From Rutidosis leptorrhynchoides (lineage: Eukaryota; Streptophyta; Magnoliopsida; Asterales; Asteraceae): 64,000 nt of DNA. Positions 1 through 11,126 of the stretch are shown here, one piece after another (position 1 is the first letter of the stretch; every line of letters begins with the position of its first letter). The notes under the pieces are model-generated. The model worked only from the letters and a program-made list of their open reading frames with translations, was not told the DNA's origin and did not search any database. A program made the position numbers and the translations under genes. Where the stretch lies: contig NC_092336.1 of the NCBI RefSeq assembly GCF_046630445.1, positions 507,999,501 through 508,063,500 of the forward strand, read 5' to 3'.

Positions 1-1583
1 CAATAATGAAATTGCGAATAATAAAAGTGCGATAAAATAAACTTGCGATAATTAAAAAGTACGATAATTAAAAGTGCAATTAAATACAATAACAATAAAA
101 ATGCGATAATTAGAAGTGCAATTAAATATAAAATAAAGGAAATTAAATATGAAATAAAAGAATTATGCTTATTTAAACTTCCGTAATCATGATGTTTGAC
201 GTGTTGATTTTAGTTTTATGCCCATGGGTTAATTGTCCTTTGTCCTGGATTATTTAATATGTCCATACGGATTTGTCCATAATAGTCTATCAGTCATAAA
301 TATAAAGAGCGAAAGCCTTCGTCAAATTATTTTTATTCCCGAAGTCAAATATTGCAACTAATTGGGGATTCGAATTGTAACAAGGTTTTAATACTTTGTT
401 TAATGAATACATCAGGTTATCGACTGCGTGTAAACCAAGGTTTTACTACTTTGTTAACAATTACACCAATTACCCTTGAATGTAATTCACCCCTGTTTCA
501 ACAAGTCTATTAACTATTAATCCAGTTCCGTGTCCGGTAAAATGAATAATTATTGGTATTTATAGATATCCCGCCCACCGTACCCAGTCAAGCGTATGTG
601 GTTATATATAAATACGTCGAATTATAAGTTTGTATATTAAATTAACAAGGTATTGTTTAGTTAATATAAAACCCATTAATAGCCCATAGTCTAATTTTCA
701 CAAGTGTCGTTCTTTTGTCCAAACCCCAATTATGGTACAAAGCCCAATTACCCAATTTTAGTAATTAGTCCAACATCATGATTACTTCGTTTTAAATAAG
801 CATAATAATAACTTAGCTACAAGACATTAAATTAAAAAGGTTGAATATAACTTACAATGATTAAAAATAGCGTAGCGTTACACGGACAGAATTTCGACTT
901 ACACCCTTACAATATTCGCTAACATACCCTTATTATTAGAATTATAATTAAAATTAAAATTAAAATATAAATATAAATATAAATATTTACGTATTATGAG
1001 AGAAGAAGAAAAAGGATGGTTTTTGCGATCAGAATTCGGTTGCTTTTATAGGGAGTTTCAGAAATTGGGGCTCCGCGACTCGCGGCCCATTTTGCCTTCA
1101 AACTCCGCGAGTCGCGGAGTTTAAAAACACAGCTCACATTCTTTGGAGTCTTTCTTGCCGACGATTTATTTATAAATATAATATATATAATTAATATAAT
1201 TAATTATATATTATATTATATTTATATACATAGTTAACTTGTAATTTTTAGTCCGTTGCGTCGAGCGTTGAGAGTTGACTCTGGTCCCGGTTCCGGATTT
1301 TCGAACGTCCTTGCGTACAATTTAATATCTTGTACTTTGCGTTTTGAATCTTGTACTCTTGTAATTTCGAGACGTTTCTTATCAATAATTGGAACCTCTT
1401 TGATTGTATTTTGTACTTTTGAGCTTTTTGGTCGTTTGCGTCTTTAATTCGTCGAATCTGTCTTTTGTCTTCACCTTTTATTATTTAAACGAATATCACT
1501 TTTAAATAGAACAATTGCAACTAAAAGCTTATCTTTCTTGAGGAATAATGCTATGAAATATATGTTCGTTTTTAGCATTATCA
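1..1583 (-). repeat. 3' LTR of element A (partial, runs off the window)
   Basis: Matches 27204-28780 almost base for base. It ends ...AGCATTATCA at 1583, which on the minus strand is the LTR start TGATAATGCT. It contains a degenerate array of short GCGATAA/AAGTGCAATTAAA units (1-160), a TATA box (TATAAAAG on the minus strand, 1043-1050) and, just upstream of that box in the element's sense, the paired GC-rich palindromes at 1073-1122. It has no coding content; short open frames inside it are chance. Confidence 0.95.
1069..1122 (-). promoter_or_regulatory. Paired-palindrome cassette in the LTR of A
   Basis: Two odd-centred palindromes: CCGCGA-C-TCGCGG at 1073-1085, and one with 11 bp arms (AAACTCCGCGA on each strand around one G) at 1100-1122. 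Centres are at 1079 and 1111, 32 bp apart. The TATA box lies 22 bp beyond the near palindrome in the sense of the element. The same pair is at 28270-28319 in the other LTR. A regulatory role is inferred from position. Confidence 0.75.
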
Positions 1584-3610
1584 AATATTCCCACACTTGA
1601 GCGTTGCTTGTCCTCAAGCAATATTGTCTTGAAATACTAGAATCACTTCTTTATTCTTCACACTTTGTACATCAGTGATTTCTTTACGGCGGTATAAACA
1701 ATGGTAGTAACGATATGGTTTACAGTCCCACATGACTATAAAAATTTAGATCCATTAAGGAAATTGGATCTTTATGAAAACATTTGATCTTTTGAAAATT
1801 AAATCTAGTTTTTACCCTAGATAAGTTTTCCGGAATAACCCTTCACCGGTGTTTGCAAAATATTTTTGTGGGTTTGCTGGGTTTCAGATTTAAAAATTTT
1901 AGCTCAAAACTTGCGGTTTTGTGTCACCCACTTGCTAACCTTGTATTTGGAAAGCAACACGTCCAGTTTACTTGTCCTGTATATTACCTTTCGGTAAACT
2001 ACCGTCCGATTGTAAAGGAAAGCGTTGAACAAGCAACTGTTAAGGCAATGTCCCCTGACATGCTTTTAATTATGGTCTATAACGTGTCGGACGCAATTAC
2101 TATCCTTGGTAGGAGTAATAGTAAAGCTCACCCTTATGATTTTTCGGTCTGTCACAAGGTCCTGTCTTCGACCACTATGCAACCACCGTTCTTACGGTTG
2201 ACACCCGATTTAGTTCAGGTGACCTAATGAATTCCAGGTGAATTCCTAGGATTTTACGTTCAATGGTAATGAACGCATTGAGAATAGGGTTTTCAGAAAA
2301 CAAATCGGTTTTATTTTTGATCAAAATATTTTCTCGTTCAAGCTAGAGTTTAGATATCATTGAATTCCATGAGTTTGTAATTCTCAATCTTTAAGGTCAA
2401 TCTCAAGGATTGAGTAATATCAGGCTTAAAAGCTGATTTTTGATCTTTTAAGGAGATTATCCTTTCTGGGGATCTGATTCATTAGTCTTATCCAGCTAAT
2501 TTGCATGGTGCCCCCTCATTGTACGAGATAAATCCTTCTCATGGTTAGGATAAATCTGACCACTTGGCGACCCTGTTTAATGCTGAGGTCCGTGGATTTC
2601 CTGCTGATTTTAGTGATGACTTTTCTAGATTTTTCGTCAACCTACAGCTGGTCTGGACGACAACTTCTTGACCTAAATCAAGAAGCGCGTTTCTTTTTCG
2701 GAAGACTTTACTTCCTTTTAATGATGGAATTGATTCATCGTGTAGATCCATCTTTCTTACAGTAAATCAGGTAAAACAGTTTAGTTTAGTCCAAAGCAAA
2801 AGTATTTTCAGTTATTTGTACAAAAATATGTGACATATGTTTAAGATAACTTGGTAAATTTTCCCACACTTGGCTTTTATTTTCCTTTTTATCGTCCTCT
2901 ATTCCATTTTAAATGAATTTTAACATTTTGGTTTATTTCTCAATTTATGTCCTTTCCGAGGTTACAATAATTTCGGTGTTAAAACCTAGTTTTATCGTTC
3001 ATAAATATGTATAAACATGATTTTGAGTTCATTTAATTGAAAATTTTGTAAAATTTTACTAGAATTGGGTAGTCAGTACATAAGACTAGGGCTGTTCTTT
3101 ATTATCAGAGAGCACTAGATTCTAATACAACTACTGCTTTACTAGTATTTTTAATGGTAACCAAGTGTATAAAGTAAAAATTTTAAAATCCGAAAAAATT
3201 TAACCCCTTCCCACACTTAAGATCTTGCAATGCCCTCATTTGCAAGAAATCAGTAACAATTTAAATTATTGAGGGTGATTTGTGTGAAAATGATTAAATT
3301 TTTACCAAAGTTTCCAAATATATTGGCGTTTGTTTGCTGAATGATAAATGGTGCACATCATTTGTTCATTCCGTCTTGTTGTTATTTCACATATATTTTG
3401 CATCTTGTCGTCAAAATTAGTTGCTTTTGCTGAACTTAATGCCAGTCTTTGAAAATGCGTTGTTTTACCCTGTTGTGTACATAAGATAAACTGCAAACAT
3501 ATATACATATTTTTGAAGAAAGTTAGAAAATTATAAAAACTATTACAATATTAACATAAGTATTAAACGTATTAACATTACAAATTACAAAATAAATAAA
3601 ACTAAGTAGA
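1584..3610 (-). other. A: 3' untranslated region and polypurine tract
   Basis: About 2 kb without a credible gene lies between the env-position ORF and the 3' LTR. The purine-rich run next to the LTR (minus-strand AAGTGTGGGAATATT at 1584-1598) is the likely polypurine tract. The whole stretch is alignable with 62297-64000 of element E, so it is a conserved non-coding part of this lineage. It includes one copy (about 2955-3000) of the CCGAAATT-type module that recurs between pol and env. Confidence 0.7.
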
Positions 3611-5635
3611 CTAGGGATGATATTGATACCAATAGGGGTTCCAAGCATAACCATAGGTGCTATAAAATGCTTCGGCAGGGTTATACGTAGGATACGGTGG
3701 CTGCATCTCTATAGACCAGGGAGGGAATATGGGTTTTGGTGTAGGAATATAGTTTCTACCTATATGTTGGCAATGAGCTATGATTTGATTTTGATGAACT
3801 TGCCAATCTTCAAATGCTCTCTGTCTAGCATTTTCGTATTCCTGTGAAGCTATAAACCTTTGCATTTCTTGCATTTCATTTCCCCCTCCTACATTACCTT
3901 GCTGTTGGTTTCTCTCAACCTGTGGATGTCTACCATGGTATTGTACTGCGGCGTTATTTCGCCTCTTCAAAACTTTCGCACCATGGTATACATTTAAACC
4001 TATAGTATCGCGGGGTTCTGGTTCTTCTACTAATAATCCCCCCCGACTTATATCCACACCGAGATATTCAGCAATCAAAGTAATAAAAATACCACCTCCT
4101 ATTATGCTATGCGGTCTCATCCCCCTAACCATAGCTGATAAATAATAACCCACACAATAAGGTATACTTACAGCGCTTTATGGGTCTCGAATACACATAT
4201 GGTAAAACAAATCCTGTTCATTTACCTTTTCCTTGTTCTTACCTCTTTGTGTAATCGAATTAGCTAAAAATCTATGAATTACTCTTAATTCAGCTCTATC
4301 TATATCCAAATAAGAGTAATTTCCCCCTTTGAATCGGTGATGGCATGTCATTTTACTCCATACACCGTATGTATCAAAATTTTCATCTATCTTTCTACCA
4401 TTTAGTATCAACCCTCTACAATCGGCAGATGCTAACTCCTCAGGCGTATATATACGTAAAGCCTGAGCCATGTCTAGTAAAGACATGTGGCGCATCGAAC
4501 CTCCTAACAAAAATCTAATAAAAGATCGATCGGTTAAACTAGCTACCCGATCATTTAATTCTATACTACACAACAATTCTTCACACCATACTTTATATAC
4601 AGGTCTACGCATGGTGAATAAACGTACCCAGTCATTAAAAGTAGAATTACCATACCTCTGTGCAAGTAATTTCCTAATTGGCCCGGCCAATTCTACAGCC
4701 TCTAATGGTCCTCATTCTATGACCCTAGGTACCTCAACAACTTTAGAATGAAGAGTATGCAAACCCTTTTGGTATTTTGGATAATCTATCCAAAGTCTGT
4801 CAAATCTCAGGTTCGGATGCAAATCTTCCAAGTGCATATCAGAAAATGTCATGACTGGATGAGGTATATCTTACTTGTAGTAGTTATCCACCTCCTGTTG
4901 TTCCGCATTCTCAGCCGGAGCATTGCGAGCTTGGGATGAAGATTCACCCCTTTCAGTCTGCAAAACACATCAAACACAATTTTTGTGCATCCAAATATGC
5001 ATTAGTGTCAGCAAAATTATCAATCAAAATAATTACAATGACATGATCAATTTATATCAAACTTAAGCTCATTTTCACATTTTTATCAAATCTACACTTT
5101 TTCAAATAAGCATATACGAAAATGTTCGCCAAGTTCATAAGCATTCAGCTCAAATAACATGTCAAAATAATCATTACTAGCAATTAAACAAGTCTCAAAT
5201 GGCATTATCTCTCAAAAATTAAGTTCATGAATTTTAGACTTGAAAAAGTCCACTTTAATTCTCAAAATCATGTTTAGGCTCAAAGTTTGGATCATTTAAC
5301 TACCTAAACATGTTACACTACTTAATTTAGCAACAATTCATGACAAAAATCGGCCATAACCTGTTTATATCAAAAAGCCCCAAATTTGCTCAAGAACACA
5401 AACCCTAGATTACTCAAAATTTGAAGTTTAAGGCTTCTAATCATGTTAAATAGCATCAATCTAGGTTATACAAGCATAATACATAAGCAATTTAAGCATA
5501 ATTACACTAAAAAGCATCAAAATCAAATTGGGGAAAAAAATTGCTCAAGAACACTAATTTCGGATTAAATGGTGTTTAGGTGTAGAAATTTACCGTTTTT
5601 CTTGAGTAATTCCTTGATAGCATCCTTCTCAACAT
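3611..5635 (-). pseudogene. A: env-position ORF (Athila ORF1-like), two exons
   Basis: The late ORF resembles the plant Athila ORF1 family: a short basic first exon (5635-5594), a 636 bp intron (5593-4958, GTAAAT...TTGCAG) and a long second exon ending at 3611. The same two-exon layout with an intron of identical length is in element C (58561 onward). Visible in the protein are the motifs RPVYKVWCEELLCSIELND and FIRFLLGGSMRHMSLLDMAQ, a hydrophobic stretch GYYLSAMVRG...IIGGGIFITLIAEYLG, and a tail rich in Pro, Tyr and Gln. Spliced late mRNAs are known in related env-bearing plant elements such as BAGY-2. The function of this family is unknown. The copy is broken, with about two to three breaks. 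Confidence 0.75.
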
Positions 5636-5798
5636 GATTTTAGTAAAAGATTTGATAATTAACGGTTAAAAATTGTGATTTTGGGGGATTTTTTTCGTGT
5701 ATTTTCGGGTTTTTGCGGCTGTTCTTCGCAGTATGTTTTTGTGGTGTGTGGTTTGAGCTGTTCGTTCAGCTTTATTTTTTTTTTCTGTAAATTGGTCC

Positions 5799-5849
5799 CT
5801 CCGCGAGTCGCGGGGTTTAAAGCTTCAAACTCCGCGAGTCGCGGAGTTT
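5799..5849 (-). promoter_or_regulatory. Paired-palindrome cassette upstream of the A env-position ORF
   Basis: Palindromes CCGCGA-G-TCGCGG (5801-5813, centre 5807) and the 11 bp-arm form AAACTCCGCGA around one G (5827-5849, centre 5838), 31 bp apart, match the LTR cassette in order and spacing. They lie about 165 bp upstream of the env first exon. An AATAAAG-type, weakly TATA-like run follows in the sense direction (5768-5776). A promoter role is inferred. Confidence 0.65.
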
Positions 5850-6846
5850 TTTTTTTTTTTTTTTAACATCTTATATTAATTAAAACAATTAAGTAATTAA
5901 TTTTAAAATTTTGTTTCCCTTGTTATTTAGGACGAGGTCGTTTCGGATCGATGTCCTAGTCCGTCCTTCGACAAAATTTTAAAATTTGTCTTTTTGTAGC
6001 GATTGTTTTAAAAGCTAAGATTTTTGGGTTTTTTAATGTTTTTTGCATACTTTAATTCAATAAGATTAAAAATAATGATAATAAAAGTTCTCGTCCTTCC
6101 CTCGGGTAAAGCAATTTCGGTTTAAAGACCTAGTCTTCAACTTACGACGAATTTTAAAAATCATATTTTTAACTTAATGAGATAAAGTAAATTTTTGTTT
6201 TTAAATTCACACAATTTAAATATAAAATTCAAAATTAATATTAAAAATTCACACCAAACTTTAAAATTTGAAATGCATAAAATTAAAAATTCATATTTTA
6301 AAAATTAAAAATTCACACCAAACTTAATTTAAAAATTTATATTATAAATTCACACCAAACTTAATTTAAAAATTCATATTATAAATTCACACCAAACTTA
6401 TATTAATTTTTCAAATATTTACAATTTTAAATATATTGATTTTACAAAGTTTACAATATTAATTTAAGATTTATATATTAATTTTAAAAACATGGTAAAA
6501 ATAAAATTAAAAATCTTTTTGGCTTTTTATCCCACTTTAATCAATCAAATATTATCAAAAATATGCGCCCCTCTTTTCGGTAAAGTAATTTCGGTTCCAA
6601 GACCTAATTTAACTCATGACGAATTTTTGAAATATTTTGGGTTGATTGATTAAAGATATTTATACCTTAAGAATAAACGTTAAATTTCGCAGTGATGTAA
6701 TAATTTTTTTTTTTTGAATGATATCAATAATTTCGGTCGCCAAACCTAATTTTATTCAATACCAATTTAATACTTTATAGCGAACAAATTAGCGTTTATT
6801 ATCAAAAGGTTAAAAATAAAAAAAAATATAAAAATTGTACAAACAT
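5850..6846 (-). other. A: spacer between the zinc-cluster ORF and env, with repeated modules
   Basis: AT-rich, no gene. It holds several copies of a loosely conserved 45-60 bp module whose sense core is TAGGTnTnGnnACCGAAATT (around 5930-5985, 6085-6160, 6565-6625 and 6715-6765) and a short array of AAGTTTGGTGTGAATTTTTA-type units (about 6240-6410). Both recur in C at 57460-58270. Confidence 0.65.
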
Positions 6847-6882
6847 ACCTGTGAAATAGATTTCTTAGTTATATGATCTATC

Positions 6883-7281
6883 TCATTCATAAGATAGTCG
6901 GTTTAATTGGTTTTCCATAGCTACATAGGCGTAACCTCGAGCATTCAGTGTCTTTTCTTCTAAACATATGAGCGGTCCGTCTCTGCATAAAGTAACAAAT
7001 TCGGTGTTTGAATAGGTTTGATTATTTGAACATTTACCTCCATGTGACCATTTTCCGCATTTGTGACATCTTTCTAGGTGTCGTGCTCTTCTTTTCGCTG
7101 CGGATTTTGATTTTCCTTTACCAAATTGTAACTTATTATCTTCGCATCTGGATTCTTTTCTAACTCCGTCCATTCTTTCTCTGATTACTGATACTATTTC
7201 ACTTGGTAGTGTGTCATTATTACGTTTAGTGATCAAAGCGTGTAGCATTAGACCATGGTTTAGTTCACAGGCAGTCTTCAT
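6883..7281 (-). CDS. A: small zinc-cluster ORF between integrase and env (132 aa)
   Basis: An intact 132-residue ORF of unknown function. It has a basic middle (GKGKSKSAAKRRARHLER) followed by CHKCGKWSHGGKC, a Cys-His cluster spaced C-x2-C-x4-H-x3-C. That is one residue tighter at the end than a standard retroviral zinc knuckle, so nucleic-acid binding is a reasonable inference. C has the near-identical ORF at 56938-57321, also open. A good 5' splice site (CAG|GTATGT, GT at 6848-6847) lies just past its end, and CAG|GTAAGT sits at the same place in C, so the ORF may be removed from or included in late spliced mRNAs. Confidence 0.65.
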   Translation of the reverse strand: MKTACELNHGLMLHALITKRNNDTLPSEIVSVIRERMDGVRKESRCEDNKLQFGKGKSKSAAKRRARHLERCHKCGKWSHGGKCSNNQTYSNTEFVTLCRDGPLICLEEKTLNARGYAYVAMENQLNRLSYE

Positions 7282-7433
7282 TTTGTAAAAACCTAAAAAA
7301 ATAAAAATTCAGAATGGGGGGAGAAGACTAGTTCTTTAGGGTCTGCTAGGGAATGACCATTCGGGTTCCATTTTCGAGAACTACACGAAAATAGACAATC
7401 TAACTCTAACAGAAATACATAAACCCCCTATAC

Positions 7434-9335
7434 TTAGTTGAAATTGTGATTAACATTATTTTCAATTGAATCATCAACAACTTGTATATCTTTGACTTTT
7501 ACTTCAATCCATTTGTTGATTTCCTCCGTAACTTTCACAAATTCAACTAACATTGCCTTTTCTTTTGACGATAAATTGGATATTAATCGGTTATATAACT
7601 TAAAGTTTCCTTTAATCTTAGCATCGTGAATCCGTTTATAAAGTTTCTTCGTTGAACTGTTAAAAATGGGTTCATCTAATTTCGTATCATCAACGGCATT
7701 CTTTGTGATTAGATCATCATTAAGTGTTTCTTCATCTTCCCCACACTTATGCGTTTTTATTGGTCTAACAGTTTTGGTTTGTGGAGATCTAAACTTTCGG
7801 TTCACAAAGGTGATCGATGTATCACCATTCCTAAGTGTCATTCTACCTTCTCTTACATCAATGAATGCCTCGGTGGTTGCTAAAAATGGGCGACCTAGAA
7901 TTAGAGGAATATCAAGGTTTTCCTCCATATTAATCACTATGAAGTTTGCAATAAAGGTTAAACTTCCCACATTAACAAGTAAATTATTTGCTATTCCAAC
8001 CGGGTGTTTAATGGTTTGGTCAAATGATTGAATACCTATTTTGGTTGGTTTTAATTTACCCATGCCTAATATTTTGTATAAGGAAAGAGGCATAATATTT
8101 GCACTTGCTCCTAAATCTGCGAGTCCATTATATACAGCACCATCATTAAGTAAGCAAGAAATGATAAATTCACCCGGGTCTCCTGCTTTAGTAAGTCGAG
8201 TTGGTTTGTAAACCTTTTTCGGGTGTTCTTTCCTTGGTTCTTTCATTTCTATTTGAATTTCTTGTTCACATTTTTCTTCGTTTCTTGGAATGGGAGGTTT
8301 GTATAGGAATTCTTCTTCATCACTCAAATTTGAATCCTCCCTATATTCCAGTTTTGATTTTTCATATGTTGTTGATAACATATTTATGTTTTCATTTTGA
8401 AGGTTTTCTTGGGTGGTGAAATTATGATTAACTTCATTGTCAACTTCCATCGGACCATGTATGTAATGTTTAACTCTGTGACCATTAACTTTAAATTCAA
8501 TCCCATTTGAATTTATTAATTCTATCGTTCCGTATGGGAAAACTCTTTTGACTATGAATGGTCCAGACCATCTTGATTTCAATTTTCCAGGAAATAGCTT
8601 GAATCGTGAATTGAAAAGAAGAACTCTGTCTCCTTCCTTAAATTCTTTTGAACTTCTGATTCTTTTATCATGCCATTTCTTCGTTCTTTCTTTATAGATT
8701 AACGAATTTTCGTATGCTTCATGCCTTAATTCTTCTAATTCGTTTAGTTGACTTAATCGTAGACGTCCAGCTTCATGTAAATCAAGATTACATGTCTTCA
8801 AAGCCCAAAATGCTTTGTGTTCAATTTCTACTGGAAGATGACATGCTTTTCCATAAACAAGTCTAAAAGGTGTGGTTCCAATTGGAGTTTTGTAGGCTGT
8901 TCTAAAAGCCCAGAGTGCATCCTCCAATTTAATGGACCATTCCTTCGGATTTGATCCTACGGTTTTCTCTAGAATACGTTTTAAAGCTCGGTTGGTATTT
9001 TCAACTTGTCCACTTGTTTGTGGATGATATGCGGTGGAGATTTTATGAGTTACTCCATATCTTTTAAGAACTTTCTCAAGTTGATTATTACAGAAATGAG
9101 TACCCCGATCACTTATTAAAGCTTTCGGTGTTCCAAACCTTGCAAAAAGACGTTTTAAAAAGTTGACTACAACTCGTGCATCATTAGTTGGGAGAGCTTG
9201 TGCTTCCGCCCATTTAGATACATAATCAATGGCTACGAGTATATATAGATTATTATGAGATTTTGGAAATGGGCCCATAAATTCAATACCCCAAATGTCA
9301 AATACTTCACATACTTGGATGACATTTTGTGGCAT
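7434..9335 (-). CDS. A: integrase core and C-terminal domain, followed by a second protease-like domain
   Basis: This open segment of 633 residues starts inside the integrase. The catalytic core is at residues 10-170 ([42 protein letters not shown]). The GPF-type C-terminal region follows ([13 protein letters not shown], near 255-300). After an acidic linker comes a clear retropepsin-like unit: [17 protein letters not shown], then [12 protein letters not shown] about 80 residues on. It is a paralogue of the canonical protease in the same element ([25 protein letters not shown]). Element C ends shortly after the GPF region and lacks it. The zinc-binding N-terminus of integrase lies just upstream, around 9340-9500. 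Confidence 0.85.
   Translation of the reverse strand: MPQNVIQVCEVFDIWGIEFMGPFPKSHNNLYILVAIDYVSKWAEAQALPTNDARVVVNFLKRLFARFGTPKALISDRGTHFCNNQLEKVLKRYGVTHKISTAYHPQTSGQVENTNRALKRILEKTVGSNPKEWSIKLEDALWAFRTAYKTPIGTTPFRLVYGKACHLPVEIEHKAFWALKTCNLDLHEAGRLRLSQLNELEELRHEAYENSLIYKERTKKWHDKRIRSSKEFKEGDRVLLFNSRFKLFPGKLKSRWSGPFIVKRVFPYGTIELINSNGIEFKVNGHRVKHYIHGPMEVDNEVNHNFTTQENLQNENINMLSTTYEKSKLEYREDSNLSDEEEFLYKPPIPRNEEKCEQEIQIEMKEPRKEHPKKVYKPTRLTKAGDPGEFIISCLLNDGAVYNGLADLGASANIMPLSLYKILGMGKLKPTKIGIQSFDQTIKHPVGIANNLLVNVGSLTFIANFIVINMEENLDIPLILGRPFLATTEAFIDVREGRMTLRNGDTSITFVNRKFRSPQTKTVRPIKTHKCGEDEETLNDDLITKNAVDDTKLDEPIFNSSTKKLYKRIHDAKIKGNFKLYNRLISNLSSKEKAMLVEFVKVTEEINKWIEVKVKDIQVVDDSIENNVNHNFN
7455..8432 (-). 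other. A: 978 bp in-frame module with the second protease, flanked by 15 bp direct repeats
   Basis: Near-identical 15-mers (GAAATTGTGATTAAC at 7440-7454 and GAAATTATGATTAAC at 8418-8432) bound a 978 bp unit, exactly 326 codons. Element C has one copy of the same 15-mer (56734-56748 on its sense strand) and none of the module, with the reading frame ending nearby. Whether A gained it or C lost it cannot be told from two copies. Confidence 0.7.
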
Positions 9336-9620
9336 TTCATCACGTTGACTTATTTTTCCGGCCCTTTGACATGCATCACAGGATTTGCAAAGAAGGTGTG
9401 CGTCTTTGTAAATTGTAGGCCAATAGAATCCAGCATCATAAACTTTTCTTGCTGTTAGTTGAGGCCCATAATGCCCTCCTGTTGGTCCTGTGTGACAATG
9501 GTTTAATATTTTACTAGCTTCATCTCCAAATGCACATCGGCGTATTATTCCATCGGGACAACTTTTAAACAGGTGTGGATCTTCCCAAAAATAGTGTTTT
9601 ATATCACTGAAGAATTTCTT

Positions 9621-11126
9621 TCATTTTTGGTACGATAATCCTTTTTCAAGGAATCCACATACTAAATAGTTTGCATAGTCTGCAAACCATGGTATTTCTT
9701 TATAATCTATCTTCAATAGATATTCATCAGGAAAGTTGTCTTGTATGGCCGATTCATTTAGAACTTCTAATTCAGGATTTTCAAGACGAGAAAGATGATC
9801 AGTGACGAGATTTTCTGCTCCTCTTTTATCTCGGATTTCAATATCAAACTCTTGTAAGAGTAAGATCCAACGGATTAATCTTGGTTTAGCATCTTGTTTT
9901 GAAAATAGGTATCTAAGAGCAGAATGGTCGGTATAGACCACCGTTTTTGCTAGAACGAGATATGAACGAAATTTGTCAAAAGCAAAGACAATAGCAAGGA
10001 GTTCTTTTTCAGTAGTTGTATAGTTCATTTGTGCTCCTTGTAACGTCTTACTAGCATAATATATAGGTTGAAATCGTTTTTCAATCCTTTGTCCTAAAAC
10101 GGCCCCCATTGCAAAATCACTTGCATCGCACATTAGTTCAAATGGTAGATTCCAATTTGGTGTTATCATGATCGGTGCATTAGTGAGTTTTTCTTTAAGA
10201 ATATTAAAAGATTTGATACACTCATCTGAAAAGATGAATGGAGCATCCTTTTCTAGGAGTTTATTCATAGGAGTGGCAATTTTAGAAAAATCTTTTATGA
10301 AATGTCGGTAAAAACCGGCATGCCCTAGAAAACTCCTAACTCCTCTAACATTGGTGGGATGTGGAAGTTTAGCAATTACATCTACTTTAGCTCTATCCAC
10401 TTCAATTCCTTCTTTTAAAATTTTATGTCCAAGAACGATGCCTTCTTTAACCATGAAATGACATTTCTCCCAATTAAGTACTAGATTTGATTGTTCGCAT
10501 CTAATAAGCATTCGTTCCAGATTAACTAGACATGATTCAAATGTATCACAGAAGACTGAAAAGTCATCCATGAAAACTTCCATGCATTCTTCTATCATGT
10601 CGTGAAAAATCGCCATCATACACCTTTGAAAGGTTGCTGGGGCGTTGCAAAGTCCAAATGGCATGCGTTTGTAAGCAAAAGTACCATAAGGGCACGTGAA
10701 TGTGGTTTTCTCTTGATCTTCGGGTGCTATTGGAATTTGAAAATATCCGGAAAATCCATCTAGAAAACAATAGTAACTATTTCCGGCTAATCTTTCCAAC
10801 ATTTGACCAATAAAAGGTAAGGGAAAGTGATCTTTTCTGGTGGCGTCATTTAATTTTCTATAATCAATACATACACACCATCCTGTTACAGTCCTAGTAG
10901 GAATAAGCTCATTTTTCTCATTTGTAATGACAGTCATGCCACCCTTCTTAGGTACGCATTGGACTGGGCTTACCCATGGACTATCAGAGATTGGATAAAT
11001 TAGACCTGCATCTAGCAGTTTAATAATCTCTTTCTTAACTACATCTTGCATATTAGGATTTAGTCTTCGTTGGCGTTGCACATACGTTTTATGACCTTCT
11101 TCCATAAGGATTTTATGTGTGCAATA
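9621..11126 (-). CDS. A: reverse transcriptase and RNase H
   Basis: The segment directly left of the B insertion encodes the Ty3-type [15 protein letters not shown], the DYRKLND block, [33 protein letters not shown] and the catalytic FMDDFSVF. The connection and RNase H region follow: [66 protein letters not shown] copies genomic RNA in the particle and RNase H degrades the template. Position 11122-11126 is the left copy of the CAATA target duplication of B. Confidence 0.93.
   Translation of the reverse strand, partial: YCTHKILMEEGHKTYVQRQRRLNPNMQDVVKKEIIKLLDAGLIYPISDSPWVSPVQCVPKKGGMTVITNEKNELIPTRTVTGWCVCIDYRKLNDATRKDHFPLPFIGQMLERLAGNSYYCFLDGFSGYFQIPIAPEDQEKTTFTCPYGTFAYKRMPFGLCNAPATFQRCMMAIFHDMIEECMEVFMDDFSVFCDTFESCLVNLERMLIRCEQSNLVLNWEKCHFMVKEGIVLGHKILKEGIEVDRAKVDVIAKLPHPTNVRGVRSFLGHAGFYRHFIKDFSKIATPMNKLLEKDAPFIFSDECIKSFNILKEKLTNAPIMITPNWNLPFELMCDASDFAMGAVLGQRIEKRFQPIYYASKTLQGAQMNYTTTEKELLAIVFAFDKFRSYLVLAKTVVYTDHSALRYLFSKQDAKPRLIRWILLLQEFDIEIRDKRGAENLVTDHLSRLENPELEVLNESAIQDNFPDEYLLKIDYKEIPWFADYANYLVCGFLEKGLSYQK

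Noticed and set aside
1069-1122. GC-rich palindromes read as transcription terminators
   Set aside because: They lie upstream of the TATA box and are not followed by U tracts in the sense direction; plant Pol II does not use such terminators.
1256-1447. Open frame of 63 codons inside the LTR of A (also at 28453-28644 and, antisense, near 47.9 kb)
   Set aside because: It lies in LTR sequence and is repeated only because the LTR is repeated; no protein features.
1853-2227. 124-codon open frame in the 3' UTR of A
   Set aside because: The collinear region of E does not keep it open and the composition is that of non-coding sequence.
2541-2765. Open frames on both strands, also at 63351-63644 in E
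   Set aside because: Both lie in the shared 3' UTR; their conservation reflects nucleotide similarity, and no family is recognised.
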